Positions 1 through 9,552 are shown, counted from the first letter of the stretch. The stretch: DNA of 64,000 bases from Clostridium grantii DSM 8605 (GCF_900129965.1 NZ_FQXM01000018.1:1-64000); one strand, 5' to 3'. The notes: generated by a model from the sequence alone, not told the origin. Program-made: numbers and translations.

Positions 1-59
1 ATTTAATTAATTCACTATGCAATTTTGAAAGAATAACGATTCTTTCTAACCTTTAATGA

Positions 60-134
<75 letters not shown>

Positions 135-153
135 TTTTAAAACTTAATAGTAA

Positions 154-270
154 TCTGGTGATTATAGCTTGAAGGCAACACCCGTTCCCATTCCGAACAC
201 GATGGTTAAGCTTCAACACGCTGATGGTACTGCATGGGTGACTGTGTGGGAGAGTAAGTCGTTGCCAGGT
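154..270 (+). rRNA. rrf: 5S ribosomal RNA
   Basis: Recognisable clostridial 5S sequence: starts TCTGGTG, contains the conserved block CCCATTCCGAACACG and the block GATGGTACTGCATGGG, and ends CGTTGCCAGG, which pairs with the 5' end. Length of about 117 bases is normal. It follows tRNA-Asn and precedes a strong terminator, so it closes the rRNA operon. Confidence 0.93.
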
Positions 271-276
271 AAATAA

Positions 277-307
277 AAACTCTACTTTTAACTAAGTAGA
301 GTTTTTT
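277..307 (+). terminator. rRNA operon terminator
   Basis: AACTCTACTT and AAGTAGAGTT form a long stem around a short TTAAC-type loop, followed by a T run. It directly follows 5S rRNA. The 210 bases from here to the next gene are AT-rich and show no clear gene. Confidence 0.85.
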
Positions 308-519
308 AGTTTGTAATAAAATTAAATATTATAGAAATAAATTCTATATTTGTATAATTTCAATATAAATGAGTATAATAGAATTAGGTCATACAATTAA
401 TTTCTTTAAATTTCAAAATAGTTTGAAAATTTTGTTTTATTTTAAAAGGATTTTTTTGATAAACATAGAATATAAAATATATTAAGCTAAAAATTTTGCA
501 AAATGAAGGGGGAGTTACT

Positions 520-2598
520 ATGAAGGTTTATAAAACCCAAAACTTAAGGAATGTTGGTTTGATAGGTCATAGTGGTTCAGGTAAAACCACATTGACAGAA
601 GCAATTTTATTTCACACTAAAATGATTGATAGATTTGGAAAGGTTGAAGAAGAGAATACCGTAAGTGATTATGATTCAGAAGAAAAGAAAAGAAAAATTT
701 CAATCTCAGCTTCAGTAGCACATTGTGAATGGGAAGATGTTAAAATCAATTTCATGGATATTCCTGGATATTTCGACTTTGTAGGAGAAATGATGCAAGG
801 GTTAAGAGCAGTTGATTTAGCTTTAATCACAGTGTCAGGAGTTTCAGGAATAAAAGTAGGGACTGAAAAGTCATGGGAATATGTAAACGAAAACAATATG
901 CCGCGAGCGTTTTTTATAAATAAATTAGATAGAGAAAACAGTAATTTTGAAAAAGTATTGACTCAGTTAAAGGAAGCTTTTGGAATATCAGTTGTACCAA
1001 TTCAATATCCTATTGGTAAAGAAAATGAATTTAAAGGTGTTGTAAATGTGATTTCAAAGAGAGCTAGAATTTTTAATCCTAAAACTGGTGAAATGGAAGA
1101 TAATGATATACCAGAAGAATTGATGAGTAAAGTTGAAGAATGTAGAGTTATGATTATGGAAGCAGTTGCAGAAACAGATGAAGTTCTTTTAGATAAATAT
1201 TTTGAAGAAGGAGAATTAAGTGATGAAGAAATTTATCATGGTTTAATTGCTGGAGCAGCAAAAGGTGAGGTAGCACCTGTTACTTGTGGATCGGCATTGA
1301 ATGGTATTGGTATAAACACTTTATTAGAAGATATAGTTGAGTGTTTTCCTTCACCTAAAGATTCTACACCTATAAATGCAAAAGATACGATTAGCGATAA
1401 AGAAATTAAAGTAAATATTGATGAAGAAAAACCTTTTTCCGCTTTTGTTTTTAAAACAATTGCAGATCCTTTTGTAGGTAAATTATCAATGTTTAGAGTT
1501 ATGACTGGTTCAGCAAAATCAGATTCTATTGTTCATAATGTAAATAAAGATAAACAAGAGAAGGTTGGGACGCTGTACTTTTTAAAAGGTAAAAACCAAA
1601 TTAAAACAGACAAAATAGTTGCAGGTGATATAGGTGCAGTTGCAAAACTACAATATACTATGACTGGAGATACTTTGGCAGATGAAACTTGCAATATAGT
1701 TTATAATAATATAGTTTTTCCGAAACCTAAAATGTCAATGGCAGTAAAACCATTATCAAAAGGTGATGAAGATAAGATATCTTCAGGGCTACACAAATTG
1801 CTAGATGAAGATCCCACATTTACTATTAGTAGAGATGTAGAAAATGCAGATACCATAATTTCAGGAGTTGGAGCTACTCATTTGGATGTTTTAGCTAGCA
1901 AATTAAAAAATAAGTTTGGTGCGGAAGTTAAATTAGATTTCCCTAGAATACCTTATAGAGAAACTATAAAGAAATCTGCAGATGTTCAAGGAAAACACAA
2001 AAAGCAATCAGGCGGACATGGACAATATGGGGATGTTGTGATTACTTTTGAACCAAGAGATGATGGAGAAGAAGATTTATTATTTGTAGATAAAGTTGTA
2101 GGTGGTGTAGTACCAAGACAGTATATACCAGCTGTTGAAAAAGGATTGAGAGAGTCCATGAAAAAAGGAGTTTTAGCAGGATATCCTATTATAGGAATAA
2201 AAGCAACTTTACATGATGGATCTTATCATCCGGTAGATTCTTCTGAAATGGCATTTAAAGTGGCAGCATCATTAGCTTATAAAAAAGGAGTTAAATTAGC
2301 ACAGCCAATCATTTTAGAACCAATAATGCACGTTGAGGTAATAGTTCCTGATAGTTATATGGGTGATATTATGGGTGATATCAATAAAAAAAGAGGTCGT
2401 GTACTTGGAATGGAAGCTACAAAGGGAACACAGATGATAATTGCTGAAGTACCAATGGCAGAAATGTTTAAGTATGCTACAGATTTGAAATCAATGACTG
2501 GTGCTAGAGGAAATTTTGACATGGAATTTGCACGATATGAAGAAGTACCACAAAATATTTTGGATAAAATTATTGAAGAAAGTAACGTTGAAGAGTAA
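520..2598 (+). CDS. Elongation factor G paralogue (EF-G-like GTPase)
   Basis: A 692-aa translational GTPase with the full EF-G layout: G domain, domain II, and domains III-V ending near the usual EF-G length. The P-loop is GHSGSGKTT (residues 16-24) instead of the GHIDAGKTT of housekeeping EF-G, the G3 motif is DIPGYFDF and G4 is NKLDRE. The residue at the position of the catalytic His of EF-G is Tyr84. These are marks of the EF-G2/FusA-like paralogue family, not of the str-operon fusA. I chose the ATG at 520 over a TTG at 496 because GGGGGAG lies 6-7 bases before it. The role in ribosome translocation or rescue is not settled for this family. It stands alone, with its own terminator. Confidence 0.88.
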   Translation: MKVYKTQNLRNVGLIGHSGSGKTTLTEAILFHTKMIDRFGKVEEENTVSDYDSEEKKRKISISASVAHCEWEDVKINFMDIPGYFDFVGEMMQGLRAVDLALITVSGVSGIKVGTEKSWEYVNENNMPRAFFINKLDRENSNFEKVLTQLKEAFGISVVPIQYPIGKENEFKGVVNVISKRARIFNPKTGEMEDNDIPEELMSKVEECRVMIMEAVAETDEVLLDKYFEEGELSDEEIYHGLIAGAAKGEVAPVTCGSALNGIGINTLLEDIVECFPSPKDSTPINAKDTISDKEIKVNIDEEKPFSAFVFKTIADPFVGKLSMFRVMTGSAKSDSIVHNVNKDKQEKVGTLYFLKGKNQIKTDKIVAGDIGAVAKLQYTMTGDTLADETCNIVYNNIVFPKPKMSMAVKPLSKGDEDKISSGLHKLLDEDPTFTISRDVENADTIISGVGATHLDVLASKLKNKFGAEVKLDFPRIPYRETIKKSADVQGKHKKQSGGHGQYGDVVITFEPRDDGEEDLLFVDKVVGGVVPRQYIPAVEKGLRESMKKGVLAGYPIIGIKATLHDGSYHPVDSSEMAFKVAASLAYKKGVKLAQPIILEPIMHVEVIVPDSYMGDIMGDINKKRGRVLGMEATKGTQMIIAEVPMAEMFKYATDLKSMTGARGNFDMEFARYEEVPQNILDKIIEESNVEE

Positions 2599-2621
2599 AG
2601 ATAGACAATTTTAATAACAAA

Positions 2622-2656
2622 AAGAGTAATGTTTGAATAAACATTACTCTTTTTTA
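2622..2656 (+). terminator. Terminator after EF-G-like gene
   Basis: AAGAGTAATGTTT pairs with AAACATTACTCTT around a GAAT loop and is followed by a T run. It also lies at the 3' end of the convergent EamA gene and could serve both strands. Confidence 0.85.
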
Positions 2657-2674
2657 TTTTAAGAAAATTAATAT

Positions 2675-3592
2675 TTAAGTAAGTTTTATTTTTTTTCTTC
2701 CGAAAAAATTTGTACCCCAGACACCAGCTAATATTAAAAAAGAACCTATTAAGTGGTAAAAATAAAAGTTTTCTTTTAATATAAGGACGCCAGCAAAAAC
2801 AGATACAATTGTGGATAAATTAGCAAAAATTGCTGATTTAGAAGCTTCTATTTTAGATAAAGTAAAATTTATAAGAAAAAATGCAATTATAGAGGAGAGT
2901 ATTCCTAAATATAATATTGAAGTTATAAAGTTAATATTCTTTAAAGGTTGAAAGTAAGTGTCCAATGTATTATTTATAACATGATTAAATATTGATATAA
3001 CATTAAAAAATAAGGCTCCCATGAACATCATAAAATAAGTTAACTCTAAGGGAGTAAATTTATATGAAAGCTTTCTTGATAGAATGTTAAAAACACTTGC
3101 AGAAATAACAGCGCCGAAAAGAAGTATGGTTCCCCAAAATGATGAGGTTTCAGATGAAACATTATTCATTAATATAATAATAAAAACTCCGCATATAGAA
3201 ATCAAAATAGAAAGACCTTGATATAAACTAGGTTTTTCTTTTAAAAAAACTGCGGCAAAAAGTGTTACTACTATAGGAATTAAGGAAATCATTAACCCAG
3301 CTTCTGAGGAAGAGGATAATTTAATTCCATAGGTTTCAAAAAGGAAATAAGTTACGGGTTGTGATAAAGCTAATAAAAATAGAAGACGAAGTGGTTTATT
3401 TCTATAATTAACTTTGATAACTTTAGTTATTATTAAAAAGGTCATTACTAAAAAAGCTGTTAAGAATCTAAAACTAATTAAGGTAATAGGGTCTACAATC
3501 TCTAATGCTAATTTTGAAAATAAAAAACTTAAACCAAAAATTAAAGATGTTGTAGCAGCCGATATATAAGGCAAATAAGCATTATTTTTCAT
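2675..3592 (-). CDS. EamA-family (DMT superfamily) permease
   Basis: A 305-aa, very hydrophobic protein with about ten predicted membrane segments arranged as two similar halves, as in DMT/EamA transporters. Recognisable pieces are the first helix GLSFLFSKLALEIVDP with an FRF motif soon after, and the second-half segments ending in GVLILKENF and GVWGTN. These proteins export metabolites or drugs; the substrate cannot be told. The start is the ATG at 3592 because the reverse strand has GGAGGAA just upstream; an upstream in-frame ATG at 3622 has no such site. Monocistronic, convergent with the EF-G-like gene. Confidence 0.88.
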   Translation of the reverse strand: MKNNAYLPYISAATTSLIFGLSFLFSKLALEIVDPITLISFRFLTAFLVMTFLIITKVIKVNYRNKPLRLLFLLALSQPVTYFLFETYGIKLSSSSEAGLMISLIPIVVTLFAAVFLKEKPSLYQGLSILISICGVFIIILMNNVSSETSSFWGTILLFGAVISASVFNILSRKLSYKFTPLELTYFMMFMGALFFNVISIFNHVINNTLDTYFQPLKNINFITSILYLGILSSIIAFFLINFTLSKIEASKSAIFANLSTIVSVFAGVLILKENFYFYHLIGSFLILAGVWGTNFFGRKKIKLT

Positions 3593-3858
3593 TAGTATTC
3601 CTCCAATTAAACTATAAAACATTTTTAAAAAGTAAATTTTTATTATGAATTATGGATATGTGACTAATTTAGTTTACTATATTGATTAAATAATGTCACT
3701 ATATGACCTCCAGATTTATTTATAAATTTTTATATAATAAAGATTCGCAATACAAATAATATTAAAATTTAAAGTAATAAGTAACTTCTTTTAATCAAGA
3801 TGTATAATTTTTCGAAAAATACAAAAAATAATATTAAATAACTTAAGGAGAGAAGAAG

Positions 3859-4098
3859 ATGTCAGTTTATAGACTAGATATAAAAGGGCATATAGGATTA
3901 AGCGAATATAGTACAATAAATGATTATTTTGCCATAGTAAATGATTCTGACACCTTTACTATTAACTTAAATAAAGAAAGTAAAGAAGATTTAGATATTA
4001 TTTGTAATATGTTGCAAAATAGTGATTTCCATATTAAAGAGAAGGGAGGAAATTATGATGACAGAATATTCATCAAAGCATCAAAAAATAAACACTAA
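3859..4098 (+). CDS. Small protein of unknown function
   Basis: A 79-aa soluble protein I do not recognise. It begins MSVYRLDIKGHIGLSEYS, is acidic in the middle and basic at the end, with no Cys and no membrane segment. AAGGAG lies 9-10 bases before the ATG, so translation is likely. It overlaps the next small gene by 44 bases in another frame, and the overlap contains that gene's ribosome binding site, which suggests translational coupling. The 266-base gap upstream holds no obvious gene. Confidence 0.65.
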   Translation: MSVYRLDIKGHIGLSEYSTINDYFAIVNDSDTFTINLNKESKEDLDIICNMLQNSDFHIKEKGGNYDDRIFIKASKNKH

Positions 4099-4276
4099 TT
4101 CAGTAAGTGTACCTCACTATCATGAAATTGATAATACTTCAGCTACAGGATTAAATTATGAACTAAATAATCTTTCAGGATACACAGGTTATATACCTAA
4201 TCTTCATTCAGTAGCTGATGGATATGATAAAAATGAAAAAATTAAAGATATTTTAAAAAGTGAAAATTTGTTTTAG
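4055..4276 (+). CDS. Small protein of unknown function
   Basis: A 73-aa hydrophilic protein beginning MMTEYSSKHQKINTN, with a Gly/Tyr/Asn-rich middle (NNLSGYTGYIPNLHS) and a charged C-terminus. No known domain recognised. The start is chosen at 4055 because AGGGAGGA stands 5-6 bases before the ATG; an earlier in-frame start at 4022 lacks a site. The gene starts inside the preceding small gene and ends 8 bases before a strong terminator, so the two form a mini-operon. Confidence 0.65.
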   Translation: MMTEYSSKHQKINTNSVSVPHYHEIDNTSATGLNYELNNLSGYTGYIPNLHSVADGYDKNEKIKDILKSENLF

Positions 4277-4283
4277 TACTTGT

Positions 4284-4320
4284 AATCTATTAACTATTAG
4301 CAATAGTTAATAGATTTTTT
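4284..4320 (+). terminator. Terminator after small gene pair
   Basis: AATCTATTAACTATT pairs perfectly with AATAGTTAATAGATT around an AGC loop and runs into six Ts. Confidence 0.88.
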
Positions 4321-4480
4321 GGGAAAATTACTGATTTTGTTATAAAAGATTAATTATCAATATTAAATTTTAAGGAAGTATGCTAAAATAAACATTAAGT
4401 TAATGATTAGTGTTAAATGAGAGTGCTTTTTTATTATTTCATTGATCATTTTAAAGAACATAAGGTTAGGAGTGAATTAA

Positions 4481-5431
4481 ATGACTAAAAATTTTGTGGT
4501 GGGTATAGACTTAGGGGGAACGAAAATAAGTGGAGCTTTTACAGATTTAGAAGGTAACGTGTTGTACAAGCATACTATACCTACTAATGCATTTGAAGGA
4601 GAAAAAGCTGTACTTGATAGGATTATAACTGTTATTAAAGAAGTAATTAAAGAAAGCGGACATAGTATAGAAGATGTAAAAGCTATAGGGGTTGGTTCTC
4701 CAGGACCACTTGATCCTAAAAAGGGTGAAATATTACAAACACCAAATCTACCGTTTGAAAATTTTCAATTAATAAAACCTATACAAGAAAAATTTGATAT
4801 ACCAACTTTCTTAGATAACGATGCAAACGTTGCAACAATTGGGGAGCATTTGTTTGGAGCAGGTATAGGAACAAAGAACATGATTTTTGTTACTGTTAGT
4901 ACTGGTGTTGGCGCAGGGGCAATAATTAATGGCAAAATATTTAGAGGAAATACTTTTAATGCATTGGAAGTTGGTCATGCATCGGTAGATAAAGATGGTC
5001 CAATGTGTAAGTGTGGAAATAGAGGATGTGTAGAAGTTTACTCATCTGGGACAGCTATTGGTAGAATAGCAAACGAAGCTATATTAGAAGGTAAAGAAAC
5101 ATCCTTAACTAAGTATAAAACAGTAACAGCTAAAGAAGTATTTATTGAAGCAAAATCAGGAGACAACGTAGCAAATGAAGTATTGGATTTTAGCTTAAAT
5201 TATTTAGGTATTTGTATTTCTAACCTTATAGTAACATTCGACCCAGAGATGATCGTTATAGGTGGTGGAGTTTCTATGGCAGGAGAGATTGTTTTTAATA
5301 AAATAAATGAAGTAGTTAAAGAAAGATGTTTTAAGGAAATGGCAGCAGGATGTAGAATTGTTCCAGCAGGACTTGGAACTGATGCAGGGATGATAGGTGC
5401 GGCAGCTTTAGCAATTACAGAAAGTGAATAA
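4481..5431 (+). CDS. glcK: ROK-family glucokinase
   Basis: A 316-aa ROK sugar kinase. The N-terminal phosphate-binding motif is DLGGTK (residues 10-15), the substrate/catalytic motif is LDNDANVA, and the ROK zinc motif CKCGNRGC with the preceding EVGH histidine is complete. A C-terminal IGGGVS nucleotide-binding segment is present. Family knowledge points to ATP-dependent phosphorylation of glucose in the cytoplasm to feed glycolysis; other hexoses cannot be excluded. AGGAGTG lies before the ATG. It has its own terminator and is transcribed alone. Confidence 0.88.
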   Translation: MTKNFVVGIDLGGTKISGAFTDLEGNVLYKHTIPTNAFEGEKAVLDRIITVIKEVIKESGHSIEDVKAIGVGSPGPLDPKKGEILQTPNLPFENFQLIKPIQEKFDIPTFLDNDANVATIGEHLFGAGIGTKNMIFVTVSTGVGAGAIINGKIFRGNTFNALEVGHASVDKDGPMCKCGNRGCVEVYSSGTAIGRIANEAILEGKETSLTKYKTVTAKEVFIEAKSGDNVANEVLDFSLNYLGICISNLIVTFDPEMIVIGGGVSMAGEIVFNKINEVVKERCFKEMAAGCRIVPAGLGTDAGMIGAAALAITESE

Positions 5432-5443
5432 AACATAATATTT

Positions 5444-5487
5444 AAGCCTAAGTTTAAGAAAAGTATTCTTTCAAACTTAGGCTTTTT
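5444..5487 (+). terminator. Terminator after glcK
   Basis: AAGCCTAAGTTTAAGAA pairs with TTCTTTCAAACTTAGGCTT (one small bulge) followed by a T run. Confidence 0.85.
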
Positions 5488-5594
5488 ATTAAAAATATAG
5501 TTATGGTAATTGCTTATAAATAGCTGTATTATTAAAGATAAATAAATTTAAGTACCAATTAATTTCGATATATAATTGTAATGAAAATAAATAT

Positions 5595-5622
5595 TTGACA
5601 ATATTGATATAAAAATGATAAT
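5595..5622 (+). promoter_or_regulatory. Sigma-A promoter of the his operon
   Basis: TTGACA (5595-5600), 16-base spacer, GATAAT (5617-5622). The predicted transcript start near 5629 leaves only about 50 bases of leader before hisZ, too short for a T-box or a leader-peptide attenuator, so control is probably by a repressor or is constitutive. Confidence 0.7.
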
Positions 5623-5678
5623 ATATAATAAATGTTTTATTAATTTAATGCGATAAAGCGATAAAGTGGAGGTGCCAA

Positions 5679-6941
5679 TTGAAAAATTTAAGAAGATATA
5701 TTCCAGATGGTATGAAGGATACAATATTTACAGAATGTGAAATGAAATTAAAAGTAGAAGAAAAGTTAAGAAAAGTATACCAGATGAATGGATTTTCTGA
5801 AGTTATTTCACCTACTTTAGAATTTTATGATGTATTTAATATAGAGAATCAGCCTATCGAACAACAAAAAATGTATAAATTATTTGATAATAAAGGAAGA
5901 ATTTTAGTTTTAAAACCAGACGTGACTACTCCAATAGCAAGAATTGCTTCAACTAAAATAAATAATGGGGTATTGCCAATAAAATTATGTTATACCTCTA
6001 ATATATTTAGAATAAATGAAGATTATGGTGGAAAAACCAGTGAAATCACTCAAAGTGGTGGTGAAATTATAGGTATCAGCGATTATAAAGCAGATGTTGA
6101 GATAATAATAACAGTTATAAAAGCCTTGATAGACTTAGGTTTGAAAAACTTTAAAATTGAATTAGGGCAAGCAAATTTTTTCAAGGCTTTAATTGAAGAA
6201 CTAAACATAGATGAAGATGTCATAGAAGACATAAGAAATTATATTGAGAATAAAAATTTTTCAGCTCTTAGCGATTTTGTGAATTGTATGAAAGATAATG
6301 ATCAATATGATAAAATTAAGTTAATTGAAAAATTGCCTCAATTATTTGGAGCAATAGAAATTCTAGAGCAAGCAAAAGAAATGACTACAAATAATAAAGC
6401 TTTAGAGGCTTTAAATAATATTCAAAGAGTTTATGATTTGGTAAAAGAAGCAGGTCTGGAAGAATATATAAATGTAGACTTAGGTATGGTTCACCACATA
6501 AATTATTATACTGGAATTATATTTAGGGGATATGCTGAAAATGTTGGTGAATATATTGTAAGCGGAGGAAGATACGATAATTTAATTAAACACTTTGGAA
6601 AAGATTATCCGGCTACAGGGTTTGCAATAAATGTTGATAATGTAATTTTAGCTTTAAAGAATTTAAATTACGATTATGAGACAAATTATGAAAAAATAAT
6701 AATTAATTATGAAGATGGGTTATTTGGAAAAGCTATGGATTTATTAAATCAGATTCAAGAAAAAGGAATTGTGTGTCAACTTAGCTTATTCGATGAAGAA
6801 GAGAAAACTATTAAATATGCAGAAAAAATTTCTGCTAGCAAAATTATAACTTTAAAGAATGATGATAAAATTGAAATATACAATGTATTTAATAGAGAAA
6901 AGAAAATTCTACAATCAAATGATATTTTAAAGGAAATGTAA
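5679..6941 (+). CDS. hisZ: ATP phosphoribosyltransferase regulatory subunit HisZ
   Basis: A 420-aa paralogue of histidyl-tRNA synthetase. It begins with the HisZ/HisRS-like segment RRYIPDGMKD, has a motif-2-like region (KLCYTSNIFRINED with GGKTSEITQSGGEIIG) and the histidine-binding block YYTGIIFRGYAE. It sits first in the his operon and is followed by a short-form HisG, the combination in which HisZ is required for activity and His feedback. The TTG start at 5679 has GTGGAGGTG 5-6 bases upstream. The C-terminal 100 residues do not obviously retain a working anticodon-binding domain. Confidence 0.92.
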   Translation: MKNLRRYIPDGMKDTIFTECEMKLKVEEKLRKVYQMNGFSEVISPTLEFYDVFNIENQPIEQQKMYKLFDNKGRILVLKPDVTTPIARIASTKINNGVLPIKLCYTSNIFRINEDYGGKTSEITQSGGEIIGISDYKADVEIIITVIKALIDLGLKNFKIELGQANFFKALIEELNIDEDVIEDIRNYIENKNFSALSDFVNCMKDNDQYDKIKLIEKLPQLFGAIEILEQAKEMTTNNKALEALNNIQRVYDLVKEAGLEEYINVDLGMVHHINYYTGIIFRGYAENVGEYIVSGGRYDNLIKHFGKDYPATGFAINVDNVILALKNLNYDYETNYEKIIINYEDGLFGKAMDLLNQIQEKGIVCQLSLFDEEEKTIKYAEKISASKIITLKNDDKIEIYNVFNREKKILQSNDILKEM

Positions 6942-6972
6942 AGAAAATTGAATATAAAATGGGGTGAATTCG

Positions 6973-7614
6973 GTGAAAAAAATTAAGATAGCTTTAACTA
7001 AAGGTAGACTTGAAAAAAAAGCAGTTGAAATTTTGAGACAAATAGGTGCTGATGTTAGTGAACTTGAAGATAAAGGCAGAAAGCTTGTATTTAAAGGGAA
7101 AAATGAAAATTACAATTTAGAATTCTTTTTAGTAAAATCTCCGGATGTAACAACTTATGTAGAGTATGGGGCAGCTGACATAGGGATAGTAGGTAAAGAT
7201 ACTATGATGGAAAAAGGAAGAAGTTATTACGAAGTACTAGACTTAAACGTAGGAAAATGTACTTTTGCTTTAGCAGCTTTACCAGAATTTAAAGTTGATA
7301 AAGGGTTTAATAGAAAATTAATAGCAACGAAATATCCAAACGTAGCAAAAGAGTACTTTAGGAAACAAGGGCAGGATGTTGAAATAATTAAAATCGAAGG
7401 ATCTGTTGAGTTAGCACCTATTTTAGGTCTTGCAGATGCAATTGTTGATATAGTGGAAACGGGAACAACTTTAAAGGAAAATGGGCTTGTTATAGTGGAT
7501 ACAATTTGTGATATAAGTGCTAGAATGATTGTAAATCGTGCTAGTATGAAGACGAAAAAAGACGAAATTTTAAAATTAATTAATGCTATAAGTGAAGTGG
7601 TAGATAAAAAATAA
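6973..7614 (+). CDS. hisG: ATP phosphoribosyltransferase catalytic subunit (short form)
   Basis: First step of histidine biosynthesis: condenses ATP and PRPP. The 213-aa length is that of the short form, which lacks the C-terminal regulatory domain and works with HisZ. Motifs seen are the N-terminal ALTKGRL, the GIVGKD segment and the PRPP-binding loop DAIVDIVETGTTLKENGL. I chose the GTG at 6973 over a GTG at 6964 because GGGGTGA then lies at proper spacing. It is 31 bases from hisZ and 22 from hisD. Confidence 0.94.
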   Translation: MKKIKIALTKGRLEKKAVEILRQIGADVSELEDKGRKLVFKGKNENYNLEFFLVKSPDVTTYVEYGAADIGIVGKDTMMEKGRSYYEVLDLNVGKCTFALAALPEFKVDKGFNRKLIATKYPNVAKEYFRKQGQDVEIIKIEGSVELAPILGLADAIVDIVETGTTLKENGLVIVDTICDISARMIVNRASMKTKKDEILKLINAISEVVDKK

Positions 7615-7636
7615 TTATTAGAAGGAGGGTAAAACA

Positions 7637-8929
7637 ATGATTAATATTGAAAAACTAAATATAAATACTAAAGATTTGTATTTGAAAAGTCTTAAGGAAA
7701 GATCAGAAACCGTTCAGGACAGTGTTATTTTAGCAGTTGATGAAATATTAGAGCAAGTCAAATCAATAGGCGATGAAGCTGTTATTAAATATACTAATAA
7801 ATTTGATAGTGACAAAATAAATAAAGATAATATTAAAGTTAGTGAAGAAGAAATTTCTAATGCTTATGAATTAGTAGATAAAAAATTTATAAAAGCATTG
7901 AAACTTGCTAAAAGTAATATTGAATTTTTTCATGAAAAACAAAAACAAAATTCTTGGATGACTAATAAGGATAAGGGAGTAATACTTGGTCAAAAAGTTG
8001 TACCTTTAGAAAAAGTTGGTATTTATGTACCAGGGGGAACAGCATCTTATCCTTCCTCTGTATTAATGAATACTATACCAGCAAAAGTTGCGGGGGTTGA
8101 AAAAATTATAATGGTTACTCCTCCTTCTAAAGATGGAACTATAAATCCTAATATTTTAGTAGCGGCACATATATCACAAGTGGATGAAATATATAAGGTT
8201 GGTGGAGCACAAGCTGTGGCGGCTTTAGCTTATGGAACTGAAAGTATTCCAAAGGTAGATAAGATAGCAGGACCAGGAAATATATATGTGGCTATGGCTA
8301 AAAAAAGCGTTTATGGAAATGTGGATATAGATATGATAGCAGGTCCTTCAGAAATCTTAATTTTAGCTGATGAAACAGCAGATGCTAAATTTATAGCAGC
8401 GGATTTAATGTCTCAAGCTGAACATGATGTGCTTGCTTCATCAATTCTTATAACAACTTCTATGGAAATTGCCAAAAAAGTTGATGAGGAATTAGAAAGA
8501 CAAATACAATACTTATCTAGAAAAGATATTATAGCTCAGTCATTAAAAGATTATGGTGCAATAATTGTGGTAGAGGATATGAAAACTGCTATTGAAATGT
8601 CAAATGAATTAGCACCAGAACATTTAGAGGTTATGGTTAAAGATCCTTTCTTATATCTTGGAAATATTAAAAATGCAGGCTCTATTTTCTTAGGAAAATA
8701 TGCTCCAGAACCATTAGGGGATTATGCAGCAGGACCTAATCACGTATTACCTACTAATGGAACTGCAAAATTTTATTCACCTCTTTCAGTAGATGATTAT
8801 ATAAAGAAATCAAGTTATATTTATTATACTGATGAAGCTCTAAAGGAAATAAAAGACGATATAGTTGTTTTGGCAGAAACAGAGGGTCTTACAGCTCATG
8901 CAAATTCTATAAAAGTTAGATATGAGTAA
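7637..8929 (+). CDS. hisD: Histidinol dehydrogenase
   Basis: 430 aa, full length. Oxidises histidinol to histidine in two NAD-dependent steps. Diagnostic segments are VPGGTASYPSSVLMN, VGGAQAVAALAYGT, IAGPSEILI, the zinc-ligand region SQAEHDVLAS, APEHLEV, and the C-terminal GPNHVLPTNGTAKF. GGAGGG precedes the ATG. Third gene of the his operon. Confidence 0.96.
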   Translation: MINIEKLNINTKDLYLKSLKERSETVQDSVILAVDEILEQVKSIGDEAVIKYTNKFDSDKINKDNIKVSEEEISNAYELVDKKFIKALKLAKSNIEFFHEKQKQNSWMTNKDKGVILGQKVVPLEKVGIYVPGGTASYPSSVLMNTIPAKVAGVEKIIMVTPPSKDGTINPNILVAAHISQVDEIYKVGGAQAVAALAYGTESIPKVDKIAGPGNIYVAMAKKSVYGNVDIDMIAGPSEILILADETADAKFIAADLMSQAEHDVLASSILITTSMEIAKKVDEELERQIQYLSRKDIIAQSLKDYGAIIVVEDMKTAIEMSNELAPEHLEVMVKDPFLYLGNIKNAGSIFLGKYAPEPLGDYAAGPNHVLPTNGTAKFYSPLSVDDYIKKSSYIYYTDEALKEIKDDIVVLAETEGLTAHANSIKVRYE

Positions 8930-8943
8930 AGGGTGTGAATTTG

Positions 8944-9534
8944 ATGGATAATAGAAATGCTAGTGTAAAAAGAAAAACAAGTGAAACAGATATAGTGGTT
9001 TCTATAGATTTAGATGGAAATGGAACTTCAAATATCGATACAGGAATAGGATTCTTTGATCACATGCTAATACTTATGACAAAACATGGTCTTATAAACT
9101 TGGATATTAAAGCGGTTGGAGATCTTTATATTGATTGTCACCATACCATAGAAGATGTGGGAATAGCCTTAGGAAGTTGCATAAAAGAAGCTTTAGGGGA
9201 TAAAGCTTCAATAAAAAGATATGGAACCTCCTATGTTCCAATGGATGAAACCTTAGCATTGGTATCATTAGATATAAGCGGAAGGCCTTTCTTGGTATTT
9301 GATGCTGAGTTTAGTAGTGATCAAGTAGGAACAATGGATACTCAAATGGTAGAAGAATTCTTAAGAGCAGTGGCTTTTAATGCAGGGATAACTTTACATG
9401 TAAAAATTCTTCACGGGAAAAATGATCACCATAAAATAGAAGCTATATTTAAAGCATTAGGAAGAGCATTAAGAGAAGCTTTTGAAAAAGATAGTAGGAT
9501 TAAAGGGGTTATGTCTACAAAAGGCTCTTTATAA
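8944..9534 (+). CDS. hisB: Imidazoleglycerol-phosphate dehydratase
   Basis: 196 aa, the monofunctional form without the histidinol-phosphatase domain found in enteric HisB. Both metal-binding repeats are visible: FFDHML with CHHTIEDVGI in the first half, and GKNDHHKIEAIFKALGRAL near the end. The ATG at 8944 is favoured over an upstream GTG (8935) or TTG (8941) because GGGTGTGA lies 6 bases before it. Since no phosphatase gene is in this operon, histidinol-phosphatase must be encoded elsewhere. Confidence 0.94.
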   Translation: MDNRNASVKRKTSETDIVVSIDLDGNGTSNIDTGIGFFDHMLILMTKHGLINLDIKAVGDLYIDCHHTIEDVGIALGSCIKEALGDKASIKRYGTSYVPMDETLALVSLDISGRPFLVFDAEFSSDQVGTMDTQMVEEFLRAVAFNAGITLHVKILHGKNDHHKIEAIFKALGRALREAFEKDSRIKGVMSTKGSL

Positions 9535-9552
9535 ATAAAGGGGGACTAATAA

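Noticed and set aside
5629..5678. T-box or attenuator in front of the his operon
   Set aside because: Only about 50 bases separate the promoter from hisZ and no TGGN box, His-rich ORF or hairpin-plus-T run is present.
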